This document shows, piece by piece, positions 37,801 through 50,438 of a stretch of DNA of 64,000 nucleotides. The stretch is from Marsupella aquatica (Eukaryota; Marchantiophyta). Positions within the stretch are counted from its first letter, which is position 1, and every line of letters starts with the position of its first letter. The notes under the pieces are model-generated. The model did not search any database. It saw nothing but the letters and a program-made list of their open reading frames with translations, and was not told where the DNA came from. The stretch covers positions 20,460,001 through 20,524,000 of the forward strand of contig OZ316897.1 of the NCBI GenBank assembly GCA_973895155.1. Reading direction: 5' to 3'. The translations under genes and the position numbers were made by a program.

Positions 37801-40800
37801 TCTTTATCTAGAGCTAAAGTCTAGAGGTTTCACTCCAGAAGTCTAAACTTATCTCTAGTTTTTGTTCAGGATTAGTTATATAGATTTTGAAGGGTATTAA
37901 TAAAAAAAATGTAGCATACTGTTGCACCCTTTTTTGCCATGGTCGTCAATCACAAAATCTGGTCACACTGTGGTAAAACTAAAATGCTACCATGGAAAAA
38001 AAAAAAAGGTCGCACAATTGTCCAGCTAGGCTTGAAATAAAATGGGACAAACAAACCCCAAAAAAACTGTAACACAATGCACAAGGATCAAGGAGGGTCT
38101 ATGCAAGGAAGTATTGTATATAGTCAATTGGGTGATATTGCATAGGTTCATGTAATATTGGTAGCAGTTGAATTGCAAATACTATCTTTCCTGAGGAGGG
38201 GGAGTGGGAGGGGAGGGGGAGTGGGAGGGGTTGCATCCAAATGGACAAAAGGACTGTGGGGAAAGGAGACATGACAAGTGGGACCCATAGTATGCCCATC
38301 CGCCTCTTTGAGTGCATTCTATGCCCAATTGCCTTCCCTTGTACCTTGCCCTTGCCCATGGCCTCCTTGATGTGGGGAGAAGGAAGAGTGAAGGGGGAGG
38401 GAGAAGTGAAGGGGGAAGGGGACTGTTGCATGACCCTACTTGGACACAACAATCTTTATTGCCTGTTGTATATATTTGTTCACCTTGCCTGCATGACACT
38501 TCTTTTCCTCAACAACATCCTCCACAACATCTTTTGCACAAGAAATCTTCTATGCGAAGACATCTTTGGCAACATCTTTTCCACATTGACATTGTATGTG
38601 CAATGTCATTTGTTTGACATGGACATCTTTTGCACAATGACATCTTTTGTGTAGCGAATGGGTATTGAACACAACTGCAATAACTATATGGCCAGGATGA
38701 CACATAATATGCATCAACAACTACCTTGCAAGTTAAAGTCTATATTTTCTTGCCTCTCCTTGACATGTTTTTCTTGTCTCAATATCTTTTTCTCTCCTCA
38801 AGATCTTTTCCTCACTTTGACATTTTTGCTTATCTTGACATCGTTCTTCTTCTCACTTTGACATCTTCATCTCAACTTGACATCTTTTTCTCATATCAAC
38901 ATCATTTTCTCACCTTGATATCATTTTTTCACCTTGACATCTTTTTTTCTCCTCAACATCATTGCTCACCTGGACATCTTTTTTCCTCACCCTGACATTT
39001 ACTGTGCAACGCAGGGGCATCAGGCTAGTTTTATATAATACCTCCCTTCTTTTGAGGAGAATATTATGGGAAGGACCACAAATCTAGGAATCTAGTATGT
39101 TGCATGGCTGAATATTTTCCATTTTTAACTTCTTTCATGTTTCAACCAAATGCATGTCCTTGTTACAGGAATTGTGAGAATAAAGCCCATATTATTTTAT
39201 TTTGTTGGTTTGTACACACGTAGATTGAGGGGCTTACTCTTAGTGGGGCCCCATGGCATTGTGGACGGCCAATGGGACAAAGAATTTGGCAAAAAAGCCG
39301 CACAAAGCACCAATTTGGGTGGGACTATGTTCTGTTCTCTATCCCCAAAGGTGAGTGGGGACTTCAGTTGCCATTGCTGCCAATACCGAGTGGTGAATAC
39401 TGCAACCCAAGGGGATGTTCTAATGGTCACACAAGAATGTAATTGTAACCACTTTATATTCATTTTTAGTTCATTTGAGTTATAATTTAAGCACTTAAGC
39501 AGGAGGTGGAACTTGAGGTGGACATTTTATGTTACTAGCCAAAAGTCTTGCTATTATGGGCACAACTTTCTCAGCAACCCAGTGTACATACCCAAAGATG
39601 AGGCTTCCACTATGCTCACCTTCAAATGACCCAATTAATAGTTGAAGTCCCCAAATAACTGTTGATGTGTTCCACCTTCCCCATCTTGATTAACAAATTG
39701 AGCAAGGGCTACATCTCTTTTCACTTCACATTATGGTTTCTTGTCTATTGCAACCTGCTTGTTCTCTGGTTTGAGTTTTGAGGGTATTGTCCCCAGTATT
39801 CCAATTTGCACCTCTGGGATTCAATTATTTTAGAGGCTAGTTTTAAGTCAAACTGGCAAGGACAGTTCTGTGAGGCAATGAAGGTTCTAAAAGTGATGCA
39901 GGATAGTAATCTATGTCCAAAATAATTCACAACTCCTTTAAAAGTTTCTTAGAGCATGGGTTTGAATTGCATGGAGGGGTTTGAATTGCATGGAGGGGAT
40001 TCTCATTGCAATTGGAGTCCATAATCATGGCTCCCAGTCACAATCCAAAGGGTAATGTCTATTATTATCGTCAATTTATTCAGTGATCTTTAGAGAACCT
40101 AGTGTTAACTAGGTTAGAGGTCAAAGCCATGGTCAAAATCACTAAAGGAGAAAAAGGGACCAATTTACCAAATTCAAGTAATTGAAGAATGCAAAAGGGG
40201 TCCAGAGAGGACACACACTAAACTTAAAAGGGTAAGTAACTAAAGCCAAACGGTATCTCAATTCTCTTGTACTGTATTGTAGATGGGACTGCATATCTTC
40301 TTGTACATATTGCACGGCCATAGAGAAAAAACAGGAAACGAGGAGACACCAATTCCCATGGCAGGAGGCCCAATAAAGCGGAGAAACAAGAGAACAATCC
40401 CAGGTACACCAAGCCATGAAACCGAAGAGGCCACAATAAGAGCAAGAGCACTAATGCACTACTTGCTAGCAATCTGCAAATCCTGGTGAAGCTCTGGAGT
40501 ACATAGAGAGGGTCAGGAAAGGTGTGTGTATAGACCAGTGTTGGGTCGGTTTAGGGTTTTCCTTATACCAGTGAGATAATAAAAGGTATTGTGGACCTCC
40601 CTGGCCTTCAAGGTATGGTATTGAACTGGTATATAAGGTCCCAGTTTATTTTATGAAACATAGAGGTATATTAGCAAAATCTCCCACTGCCGCACGACAG
40701 GCCTACAATTTCCAAGCATTTGGTACACTTGAGGCTCATAGAGACAAAATGAACGCCAAAGCGACACTAAACTGATAGTCACATAAACAAAGATGAATTG

Positions 40801-41837
40801 GTAGATAGAAAATGCAACAGATTATAGACCGGGTATAGGTATAGAGTTTGGACAAGGCTATACTGGAGTAATAAGGGCATATGTAAAGATATTGTAAATT
40901 AAGATTCATAATAACAAATTTTTATCCAAAATTTGAACACAAACTCAAATATGCTATCAAGAAAATTCATAATTATCTTTAACCTGCACAGTTTTTATAT
41001 AAAAAAAATTGGTGTCAATACAACATATGCTTTGACTTGAGGGACAGCCCAGGGACAACCTCCATCTAAACTAATAAATGCATTGAGGACCCCCACCAAT
41101 CAAGCATCAACCAACTCATATTCACGAGCATCAATGATATGAATCATCTTCTATACTTTAGCCAAAAAGTCACCAATGTTAGCAATCTCCAAAAACCATG
41201 TCCATCTTACAATCATCTGGCCAATTCTTGGAGATCCTCACCAACATCTCAAGATTTTCCAACCCAAGCCTATGTCAACTAAGGTTTGTCAACGTACACA
41301 CCAACAATTGAGAATATGCATTCTCATTCAATTTGGGAGCTAGGAATGGCAAGGAATTGTGTAGCCAAACATTTAACTAAACGGTAAGTTTTCTCATTGT
41401 CCTTCTACCAAGCGAGGGGAACCACACCCACGTGAACTTGCCTAAACATATATATCAAACTTGGCCTTGTATTCATGTTGCAATGCATCTTGTGAACATG
41501 GACGTTCCCCAAACAAAAATGCATGCACAATCATGCATGTACATACCCCAGGAGTAGGATCTAGAGAGTCTCATGCTCCGGCCTCAAAAAGTTACTAGCA
41601 GCCATGAGCACTGACACCATGTCATGCTCATGGTATAGATTCACAATGATATTACCCCTATCTATTCCCAGGTACTTAATAAGATCCTCCAAATCTATGT
41701 CCCTAGTATATAGGATCAAGCATCATGCATACCATGTTATGTGCGGCATCGGAGCAATAGCTTGGCAAAACAAAAGGGATGGAGGATTTCCCCAAACCCT
41801 TACACCTACTTTAGGTATTTCTTTATAAATCAATACC
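37801..41837. other. Stretch without a recognisable gene; simple-sequence rich
   Basis: Purine-rich GGGAGGGG tracts occur at 38195-38240 and 38385-38425, and a pyrimidine minisatellite follows at 38500-39005. The plus frames at 38241-38654 and 39150-39485 have no known motif. The frames at 40142-40489 overlap on both strands and are unsupported. Confidence 0.45.
38500..39005. repeat. Degenerate ACATCTTTT minisatellite
   Basis: The first part (38500-38655) repeats a phrase ACATCTTTTGCACA with about 20-45 bp spacing. The second part (38735-39005) repeats CTTGACATCTTTTTCTC at roughly 18-22 bp. All copies face the same way, giving a strong pyrimidine bias on the plus strand. Overlapping hydrophobic ORFs (38658-38995) simply reflect the TTT/CTC text and are not genes. 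Confidence 0.7.
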
Positions 41838-43030
41838 GAGATATATGCTTGATGGGCCCCCTGGTGAACCTTTCTTACCTGATGGGCCCCTAGGTAACTT
41901 TTTTTACCAAGTAGGACCCCTCGTAATGACCAGTACACCTGTTCTTGTGTGGTGCATACATCTGTCCTTGTGTGGTGCCTACTATGTACAGTGACTCAAG
42001 GCAAACTACACAGTTGGACCGTGCGGCCGACCCTGCATGGTCGACCGAGAAACCACAGAGATTATTTGGGAGAAGCCGTTGATCCTATCGATTGCTGTCA
42101 AAACCGTCTCCGTGCTGTCAAAGCGATTGCTGCTGTCAAAACTGTGATTTGAAGACAATATGCATTATGTCTTTGAATTCAAAATTTGACCTGTTGCGTG
42201 ATAGTCATTAGGTTTGCTTGTATGAGTTTTTTTGTGACTGTTGGACCATGCGGGAGGCCACCCCTGCATGGTCGAAGAAACATGTGGGAGAAACAGGTGA
42301 AACCGGGGAGATGATGTGGGAGAAGTTCTGCAAAAGCTGCCACCGCTGCCCAAACCGTGACTTGAATACAATTCAAATTTTTATCGTAACGCGGGGTAGT
42401 CATTAGGTTCGTATTTCACGCGGTGCACATGGGTTTTTCATGATGTTTTCATGCGCGATTGTCAGTGTCAGTGCAGGGTACCTCCAAATGTCCACAAAGA
42501 ATATTTAAGTTCAATGTTCGGAATTCGCCCACTGCCGCCACAACAGAAATTGGCAAATGATCGACAAATGCGCTCGAAAAATGGTGATACTCCCCTGTGC
42601 AATGCATACAAACAGTTTCAAACGAAGATAGACCTGAAGGTGTCGGGGTACACCCTAAACCCTAAACCTTGAAACATGGGAAAACATAATACATTGTGTC
42701 TTCAAGCATTAACCCATCGAGTCCTGTGGTAATGGTATTGTTGCCCGTTTCGATGAACAATGGTAGTCAGACTACGATGACCCGCGTGGTGGACTAGGCG
42801 CTGTAGACTGCAACAACAAGTGTGGTGGACTGGGCCTGGGAGCACATTGCACTACGAGGCAATGAGTGTGGTTAACTGTACATAGTAGGCACCACACAAG
42901 GACAGGTGTATGCACCGCACAAGAACAGGTGTACTGGTCATTAAGAGGGGTCCTACTTGGTAAAAAAAGTTACCTAGGGGCCCATCAGGTGAGAAAGGTT
43001 CACCTGGGGGCCCATCAAGCATATACCTCA
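41838..43030. mobile_element. Non-autonomous Mutator-like element (MULE), 1.19 kb
   Basis: Terminal inverted repeats of about 151 bp occupy 41838-41992 and 42875-43030 (outer phrase ATATGCTTGATGGGCCC, inner phrase CCTACTATGTACAGT, inverted at the other end). Both sides carry the 9-bp direct duplication ATCAATACC (41829-41837 and 43031-43039). Long terminal repeats plus a 9-bp duplication are the hallmark of Mutator-like transposons. The 880-bp interior has no transposase frame, so the element is non-autonomous. The interior contains a diverged internal duplication (GCATGGTCGA ... GGGAGAAG ... AACCGTGA at about 42040-42150 and 42264-42365) and two telomere-type repeats at 42652-42670. Confidence 0.85.
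42652..42670 (-). repeat. Short plant telomere-type motif inside the MULE
   Basis: ACCCTAAACCCTAAACC gives two perfect CCCTAAA units (TTTAGGG on the minus strand). This is too short to be a true interstitial telomere. It may be a telo-box-like motif carried by the element. Confidence 0.6.
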
Positions 43031-46000
43031 ATCAATACCTGGCCTATATCTCCCTCTATCCATGGGAGGTATAGGTATTAATACAAGTATAGCAAAATCT
43101 ATACTTGTCAGGTCGGGTATAGAGCTGTCCCTATGACCAAGAGACTAGTTATTGCTTGTGCCCAATGTAGCCCCTCTGCAGTACACATGAGACCTTCCTT
43201 CATAATTATGTTACATCTCAATTGGCACCTTGTGATAGTTGTCATCAACATGGCACCAAACTGATGGCCTTCTCAACTTCATTTCCCTTTTCTTTGAATA
43301 ACTAACAGCCAATCTTGCTGGTGACAGGTTGGTATCAAATCTTGTTGTCCCAATGTTGTGCACACCAGTGTCAACATGGGGTCCTGGAGTGAGTGATGAC
43401 CCTTGTTGCTTGCCCTTCAGGTTTGGTTTTGGCCATCGCATGGCTTTTTTCCCTGCATGTTGTATGCCTTTGTAGAGGTAGTGCTAGGAAAAATCAGGTC
43501 AGCGTTTGGCAAATTTCCACCAATATTAAACAACTTGGTACTAATTGACTGAGAGGAATTCTGGGAATATTGGAAGCCTGGAAGTTGACCTATTGGGGGC
43601 AGGCAAGAGATCAAAAAAATTCTCCTTGCATTATGCATGCATCACGTCACTTGTCCGATGATGAATTTATAGCCTCCACTTTCTCCCCCCAAGAACAATG
43701 AGAGCTGTACACTACATAAAGTTTTGTCACCTAAACATGAAGCCACAAATGTTCCCAACATTATAAGCACACTTGGTACAGCTATTCAGTACTGCTCAAA
43801 GTTTTTTGCGATGATGTGAGGTTTTTATTGTTTCGGCATGAAAGAAATTTGGGAGTTGATAAGATGTGAGTTTGAAAGGAGGCAGAAAGAGGTTTGCAAG
43901 ATGTAGATATAATGCTTCTCATAATTGAGAAGGTTTTGGTAGCCATGTGGGATGGTGGCCTGAAAGGAATTTGAAAAACCATGCATTGTGCCTGCCATCC
44001 TACCTGACATGTGTTTTGACTCTACATGGGTTATTTACACCATGATATCTTAGGACTCTCATTGTTTGGGTCCATTAGGGCATGTCAAAGCAGTGCCATA
44101 AGCAAAGTCTTATAGCTGAAACTTGTTGGACGTTAGATTCTTTCGGGGCGTGTATTTGGTAGCCCACAAAGAATTATGTCCTGGCCATAAAACAATTTTA
44201 CATCCTTGGTCGTATCGCACATATGGAGCTGATTTGACAAGCCCTATTGGCTTTCAGGTGCTCCCCATTGAGAGCACGATGTCCTCATAATGATTGTTTG
44301 ATTTATACACCATCTTCAATGAGATTAAGGTTTGGTTGAAGCGGTTTTGTATCAAGTTGGAACAATCTATTCTATAAGAAATAGAAGAATGCTGAATTCA
44401 CGAGGAGCAATGTTCTGGATCAAATGACAATAGTTATTGTGTAATTAGGCGTCATGAGGTTCGTTTCTTTAAACAATCTTCTTGTAGAACATTCAATCTT
44501 CTAAATCAATGCCCTCTCCTTTTGTCACTCACATTCTCTTCCATCGTTGAAGTTTTCCTGTCTAGACTTCTGATTTAGTTTCTGAGCTTGCACTCTGCCA
44601 GGAATCTGGAATTCGTGAAGTTCGAGGAGTTGTGGAGTAAGCTAGCACGCCATCGATAGAAAGCATCATTAAACGAATGGATGTAGAATTTTGATCTTCT
44701 TGGTGATCTCAAACCAAGGTTCACCGTTCTGAATCTAGACGTTGTAAAATCTGGCAATGCTCCCGATCCACCTTACAGAGTGGCTAATGTTGCCATTTGA
44801 AATTCATGGATTATGTGTGACATCAGGCACAAAAGCTGTTCAGACGTTGCAACCAAATGGCAGTGAGAAATCAGGAGTTGGCAAACAGAGAACGAGGGCT
44901 CGCTTTTCGATTATCATAATGCGCTTGACTGTATGGTTTCTAGATGGAGGTCTGGGCTAAGATCCCTAACGCAGCCATATGTGTAGATGATGAAGACTTC
45001 AAAGGAGCCCTGTACTTCTGTTGATAGAGATGAACATTCAGTGGAGGGGGAATCATCCCTTTATTCTTCCCCTGCTTTCAAATGGTATAATTTCGGGGGA
45101 AATAAGGTCAAACTCGTGTTTCAAAACCGCAGATTTTACTTACTTTCATTAGGTTGACCTCGTATGGAATGTTTAGAATAACTGAGGTCCTCTGGGTATG
45201 ACCTGATCGAATTTTGTAGCAAATCAGTAAATGTTGAGCTCAATGACGGTCCAGGTGAAAACGGATGCAGAATGTTGATCTTTGTGGATCCTGACTGTTA
45301 CGAAGTAGTTTGGTAGAGCAGGTGTCCATGGGTGTTGTTTGTGAGTGGGCAGGTTGTCTACTTCGAAGAGCAGGGGCAAGGGCAATGTCAACAAGGATTT
45401 AGGGTTTAGGGTTTGTGGAAGGTTTTCATATCCGTCTTCGTTTGGTGTGCGGAAACTCAGCACTTCGAGTTTGATAAAAGTAAGCTCCAGCTAATGGCTG
45501 CGGATGATTCCTAGGGTTGATCTAACGGAGTTGGTCAACTTAGACCGAGAAGGCTTGCCGGAAATTAAAGCAAGGTTTTAGTTCCACAAGAACGATACAG
45601 TGCCTAAGGTGCATTGTGCTTATCAGTGCACTGAACTTTGCTCTGTCGTTCAAAACTATGTCTCTGTGTCCGACTCAAGCTGTGCTGAAAAGTTTGGACA
45701 CAGTTTGACGACCACGCCTTCAATGAAACCTAGCAGAGGAGAATTACATGGTTTCATTCGCTAAATCATCATTCGGATCGTAAAACCTCGAGAAACGAAA
45801 TCAGACATGTGCATCGCCTATATCGCCCTGCTTTTGGTATTTTAAGGAATTGTATTACTAAACCCCTCTTGTCCATCAGTGAGTTGACAATGTCCGAGGC
45901 CGATATTCTGTCATGATCTGTCATTATAACAAAATACGGATCATTCATTACATTTACAGGAACAAGAAAGTTCGGCAGCTCAACCTCTTATTCATGATAC

Positions 46001-46876
46001 GGAAGGCGCTTTGAGTTTCAAAGCATCAGCAGCTTTTAGTCGAGTAGAGAGTTGGAAGATAATGCATACACCATTTCAAACGAATCATAGATTCTAAGAA
46101 GCTTCATGAATACTCTCTGAGATTGAGTAGACGCGACTGGGCATGCAAGAATGAATTCAGGCAGGGGCACGGCAATAATGGAATTGCACTTGTCTGTACT
46201 GGATGCACACTGTGACCCAAATTATGAAATCTGTTCAATGAATACTAACGAGGGGATAGGAAATTTCTCAACGAATAGCCGAAATGCCCATGTGACTTCA
46301 TCGTCTATGAAGAGCGTGAGATAACTATCTAACATGCCCATATTAGCTTTCTTGTCCATATTCCCTTGATGACTTCAACTTTAAAAGGTTTTCTGTTCCT
46401 CACGCATTCCTAATGACGCTTCCAAGAATTCACGGCTCACAACATTAACTACTACTAACGCTAGAACAGTAATCCTAAACAGGGCGAGCTCCGGCTTTGG
46501 CAAGCGAGCACACTCTTTCTCAAGTCCCTTTCCAAAAGTTACTATTCAAGCTCTCCTGAATTTTTCGAGAACTTACAGTTTGAAGGTCCCCTCCGTTTAA
46601 AGTGTAAGAGTTGCTGTGTATACAATGGAGGTACGACCCAACGTTGCTCTGTGACATCCAGTTGACACTGGGATTCACGACGGGGTTAATGAATTGCCCA
46701 TAAAAATTAATGTAATAATTCTTTCAACCCTGGGAAGTCTTTGTACGATGCTGCTCCCATGTCCTAATTGCTTAAACCTAGAAATTAAATTCTTTCAAAT
46801 GTTTGTCTTCGACGAATGTATATACATTGCGGTGGTTAGGATAATTGGGGTACTAATTGGCTACCAGACGGCTCAT
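43031..46876. other. Stretch without a recognisable gene
   Basis: Frames are under 80 codons and overlap on both strands. The only simple feature is a telomere-type motif at 45397-45414. The last kilobase is the downstream flank of the RWDD2-type gene. Confidence 0.45.
45397..45414 (+). repeat. Telomere-type TTTAGGG motif
   Basis: ATTTAGGGTTTAGGGTTT contains two perfect TTTAGGG units. It lies 2.4 kb from the start codon of the RWDD2-type gene on its 3' side, so a promoter telo-box role for that gene is unlikely. Confidence 0.6.
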
Positions 46877-47779
46877 TTATCTGGATATCTTGAGTGCAGT
46901 GAGGAAAAGGTCCTCGAGCTGTACTTCACGACACTTCGCTGCAAGTTCAGACATCCCGGACTCTGGAAGCTCTCTAATTCCTACTGGAAACCTTCGAATC
47001 GAATCCACACTTTCATTTCCTATCAAAGCCACCTCCTCCACCTCCTCCCCTCTAATCTGAAGCGCCTGCCAGCGAAGTCTCTGGATTCGCCTCACGTACT
47101 CAGTAACATCATCTGGCTCACCCTCAAAAATAAGAATTCCTGGAAAGCCTGGCTTACAAAAGCCTCCGAGCCTCAACTCCGAACCCCACTCTAAGATGTC
47201 CTTCCTCTTCTGAGACGACTTGATGTGGTGGAACCATATCAGCTTCCGCTGAATGGATGCAGGGGGCCTCGGCTCATCCTTGAGCTCTGTGTTGAGAGCT
47301 CCAGGAAGTGCAAGAGAACCAGCTGATTGGTGCCCAATCTCCAATGCAAGCTCTTGCACTCTCTGTAGTACTTGGAAAACGGCCTCTTCACCCACCATCT
47401 CTTTGGCAGCAGATTGCGCTCCCAAGCTCAGGATTTCATGCTGATGTTTCGTGATCTGGCCTCCACAATCCACAGTCACTCTCAATGCCTCCGTTTCTGG
47501 GTACCTCCGGGGAAAAGAGAAGCCAGCACTGGCATGGCGGCCACCCACTTTCGTTGCCAGCAGATGCAATGTGAAGGAGATGTTCAAGAACTCGGGAACA
47601 GGGCTGCCATCGTCAATTGCAGTCAAAATCTCCAGTGTTGCAGCTTCAGTCTCTGTGGTGGAAAACTCTCCTTCTACTGGATACATGGCCCGAATGACTT
47701 CCACCTCCGCCAGTTGCCGTCCAAGGCAGGCATGCTCCAGTGCCATATCCGATGCTCCTGTCATTCGGAACCAAGCCAA
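46877..47779 (-). CDS. RWD domain-containing protein, RWDD2 type (RWD + DUF1115)
   Basis: This is a 300-residue single-exon protein. An N-terminal RWD domain (about residues 19-150) has the diagnostic early MYP phrase (AMYPVEGEF) and the central RRYPETEAL phrase that corresponds to the family's YPxxxP signature. After a short linker comes a C-terminal Prp3-like/DUF1115 domain (about 178-300), with IWFHHIKSSQKRKDI, GGFCKPGFPG, a run of acidic and basic residues around YVRRIQRLRW, and a final GMSELAAKCREV...LFLTALK. This order and length match eukaryotic RWDD2A/B proteins, whose biochemical role is poorly defined. RWD folds usually mediate protein-protein contacts. The first Met at 47779 was taken, but the Met at residue 6 or 12 is also possible. 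No introns are needed. The opposite-strand frames over this region are shadows. Confidence 0.9.
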   Translation of the reverse strand: MAWFRMTGASDMALEHACLGRQLAEVEVIRAMYPVEGEFSTTETEAATLEILTAIDDGSPVPEFLNISFTLHLLATKVGGRHASAGFSFPRRYPETEALRVTVDCGGQITKHQHEILSLGAQSAAKEMVGEEAVFQVLQRVQELALEIGHQSAGSLALPGALNTELKDEPRPPASIQRKLIWFHHIKSSQKRKDILEWGSELRLGGFCKPGFPGILIFEGEPDDVTEYVRRIQRLRWQALQIRGEEVEEVALIGNESVDSIRRFPVGIRELPESGMSELAAKCREVQLEDLFLTALKISR

Positions 47780-48296
47780 GCCCTTTTTTGTGAGTTACGA
47801 TCCACCAAAGGGTTTGGTCCAGGCTCGAAGATAGGGGCAACCCGAATTCTCTACTGCTAGAGCAGCTAGTGCTCAACAGCTTGGTTGAATTTGACGAAAG
47901 ATGGATGACCGATCTGTACCCCGATCTGTACCTCCAGAATCCCACCAAGATCGGGAAAAGGGTTCGTAGGATGTTTGTCATCATTTGCCTTCGAATCGAA
48001 ACACATTGGACCACTCTTCGAGATTGGGAGTACAAATTTGTCCCATCTTAAAATGTATGACCAACTCTGTAAAAAACATATTCACACTGAGATGTGACAG
48101 AGGGTGGGTACTGGGTAAGGTGTTTGTGATCATTTGCTGGAACGCACTTCGAGAAAGGCAGTACAAATGTCTCGCATCGTCTGCTTGTTTTCCTCGTGAA
48201 CTACTACCACCCTAGTGCTCTTATCAAGACTAGTACGAATGCACTCAAAGTGACAATCTTGCAAAGTGCACATTAAGAATATTGTATTTTATTTTG

Positions 48297-48460
48297 TTGG
48301 TCTTGAACTGAAATGGGGAAGAACACTTGGTAGGCTCTCCCCACCCCAATAGTGACACTTTCTTTGTAGGGAACCTATTTAGAGGTGAGCCCTCATGGAT
48401 CCGACAGTGACCAGCACCAGGAGTGAGAGAGTATTAAAGCAGGGCCACAAAGTGGACAAC
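48297..48460. repeat. Dispersed direct repeat, also at 59279-59440
   Basis: A block running from AAATGGGGAAGAA through CCCCACCCCAAT, GTGACACTTTCT and GTAGGGAACC to AGGGCCACAAAGT has an ordered counterpart at 59279-59440 in the same orientation, roughly 75-80% alike by eye. The ends and class are unknown. Confidence 0.55.
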
Positions 48461-48469
48461 CAGGTGCCG

Positions 48470-48611
48470 AGTAAATAATCAGAACTCCCATCCACTACCC
48501 ATGCAGAGTAAATATTCAGAACTCCCATCCACTACCCATGCAGAGTAAATAATCAGAACTCCCATCCACTACCCATGCAGAGTAAATAATCAGAACTCAC
48601 ATCCACTACCC
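48470..48611. repeat. 37-bp minisatellite, four units
   Basis: Unit AGTAAATAATCAGAACTCCC plus 17 further bases (ending in CCATGCAG) starts at 48470, 48507, 48544 and 48581. Copies one to three are almost identical and the fourth decays after about 30 bp. No gene overlaps. Confidence 0.9.
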
Positions 48612-50290
48612 ACAAAACGCATCCCACCCCACACAGATATACCCTCCCCACCCATGTGTGTGGAGGAGGAATTGAAAGCGGGGCCTTTCAGTTCCAGGCT
48701 CATCCCCTACATAAGAATATTGTATTTTTCATTCAGTCATTGTTTGATCGCTGGGGGGTTGCCTAAGCTGGGATGGATGGAGACCTTGTCCCTACAATTC
48801 CCATGGACTCCATTAAGTCAGCAGTTTCACATCAGAAGACAATGGGATATGATGCTGTTCACCGGATATTTCACTTTTGAGAAGCATGACTCTCGTACTG
48901 TTTCCTGGTGCCCAGTCCAATTGTCAACTGCTGGCTTTTGGCAGACTGGTGTATGTATTTGAACAGCTTTTGAATCTATTCTTAAACTTAAAATCTGCGA
49001 GCACTGTCTCTAATATATGTCCAAAAAAAATCAGACAAAGTTTGACATTTTTCTGAGACTATTCTCTCCATTGAATGAACACAAAAATGGTCAAATAACA
49101 TAAATCTACTTCTAACGGATGTTCACTTTTGTGAACTTCTTGAGTAGTTTAGGCATGAAAAAAACAACTTACTGGCCTAAATGTATCCAGCTGCAAACAG
49201 TGAGGAGCCCAATTACACGGTCACTTTTCAACTAAAATTGTAAAAGGTGCTACCCAAGTAGTTTACACATTCTGTGCCAATCCGGATACCCTTCACTTGG
49301 TCCATCTGGGCTTTATATTCCATTGTGGCATATTACTTTAATAAAAGAGAATAGTCACTCAATACTTTACTCTTGCAGTGAACTAGCGCAATGCTTGTGC
49401 CTTGAAGACATGTTGTTGTGAAATTGATGTTGTGGCAGGCTACTGCAAGACAGGCGATGGTGGACATGGTGTTGCCACAGTCTAATGAGGCTAGGTGAAT
49501 GGAGACCTAAACAAAAATCCCTCCCCCGCATCCTGAGTAAGGAAAGGCCTGCGCGAGGGCAAGGCCCAGGCAAGAGGGAGAGGGAGGGCGTCACACTATG
49601 AAGGTGCAGGCCGTGACACTGGGGGCGGAGGGCCAGGTGGGGAGGTGGGTTCTTTGGCTGATTAAACGTTGATGAACAATTGTTTTGAGTGGATGGTCAT
49701 GCCCTTCTCATTTTTTGTAAGCATATTATGTGCCAGAATTGGCGGGGGGGGGTTGCACACTACAATTCACGTAGAGGGGATTTTCAGAGAAAATATATCA
49801 TCTATTGAAACAATTGTAAGATATCTACACATATACAAGGATAAAATATAATTTCTAATAGATCAAGCAATAGAAATTTCTATCTTCTGACTTACCTCAC
49901 TCAATCCCAAAATATTTTAAAATTAAAACCATTCATGATAAATTTGAATTTATTGAGCAGATTCAGTTAGCACCCCGTTAGCAAAACGGCAGTCCAGTTT
50001 GGGAACTCGACATGGAAGCCAAACTGCCTCATAATTCTCAAACATGTTTGTTTGGGGATATCACTAGTCAACCAAAAAGGTGCTAAATAGGGATGACAAT
50101 GTATAACCATGCACCTGGTCAGGTGCACCTAGCATCTTTTGAGACCCAAAACTGTGATCATCAATGGAAAGAAAAATACTCTTTCAGTTCAAAACAAGAA
50201 GAATATACACATACTTTTTACAGAAAAAGGCCAAATAGAGTACAAAAGAATAAACAAGAGAGGTCCCAAGTGGACAAAACCAAACGCAAA

Positions 50291-50384
50291 AGAAGTGAGC
50301 AAAAGGAAACCGTAAAAACCAAGAAAGAGGAACTAAAAGAAGTGAGCAAAAAGAAACCCCTAAAAACCAAGAAAGAGGAACTAA
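50291..50384. repeat. 47-bp tandem duplication in the retroelement 3' tail
   Basis: The unit beginning AGAAGTGAGCAAAA is repeated at 50291 and 50338. It lies just beyond the stop of the retroelement's last frame (50439), in what would be its 3' untranslated tail (minus orientation). The plus-strand Lys/Glu-rich ORF at 50093-50422 is an artefact of it. Confidence 0.75.
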
Positions 50385-50438
50385 AACTATCGCAAATGGA
50401 CCGAGGTCCTCATCATACCTAGCAAATGTGGCAACAAG

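Larger units (their letters stand above)
47780..50290. other. Stretch without a recognisable gene
   Basis: It contains the 48.3-kb dispersed repeat and the 37-bp minisatellite, described separately. The remaining frames (48654-48962, 49367-49594) have no recognisable motif. A GGGGGGGG run is at 49744-49752. Confidence 0.45.

Noticed and set aside
38241-38654. Plus-strand 137-aa ORF and neighbouring hydrophobic ORFs to 38995
   Set aside because: Simple-sequence translation of GGGAGG blocks and ACATCTTTT minisatellite.
42652-42670. Interstitial telomere or chromosome end
   Set aside because: Only two CCCTAAA units are present inside a transposon; too short to be telomeric.
47372-47860. Plus-strand 162-aa ORF
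   Set aside because: Shadow of the RWDD2-type gene on the minus strand, which has clear domain similarity.
50093-50422. Plus-strand Lys/Glu-rich 109-aa ORF
   Set aside because: It sits in the 3' tail of the minus-strand retroelement and is generated by a 47-bp tandem repeat.
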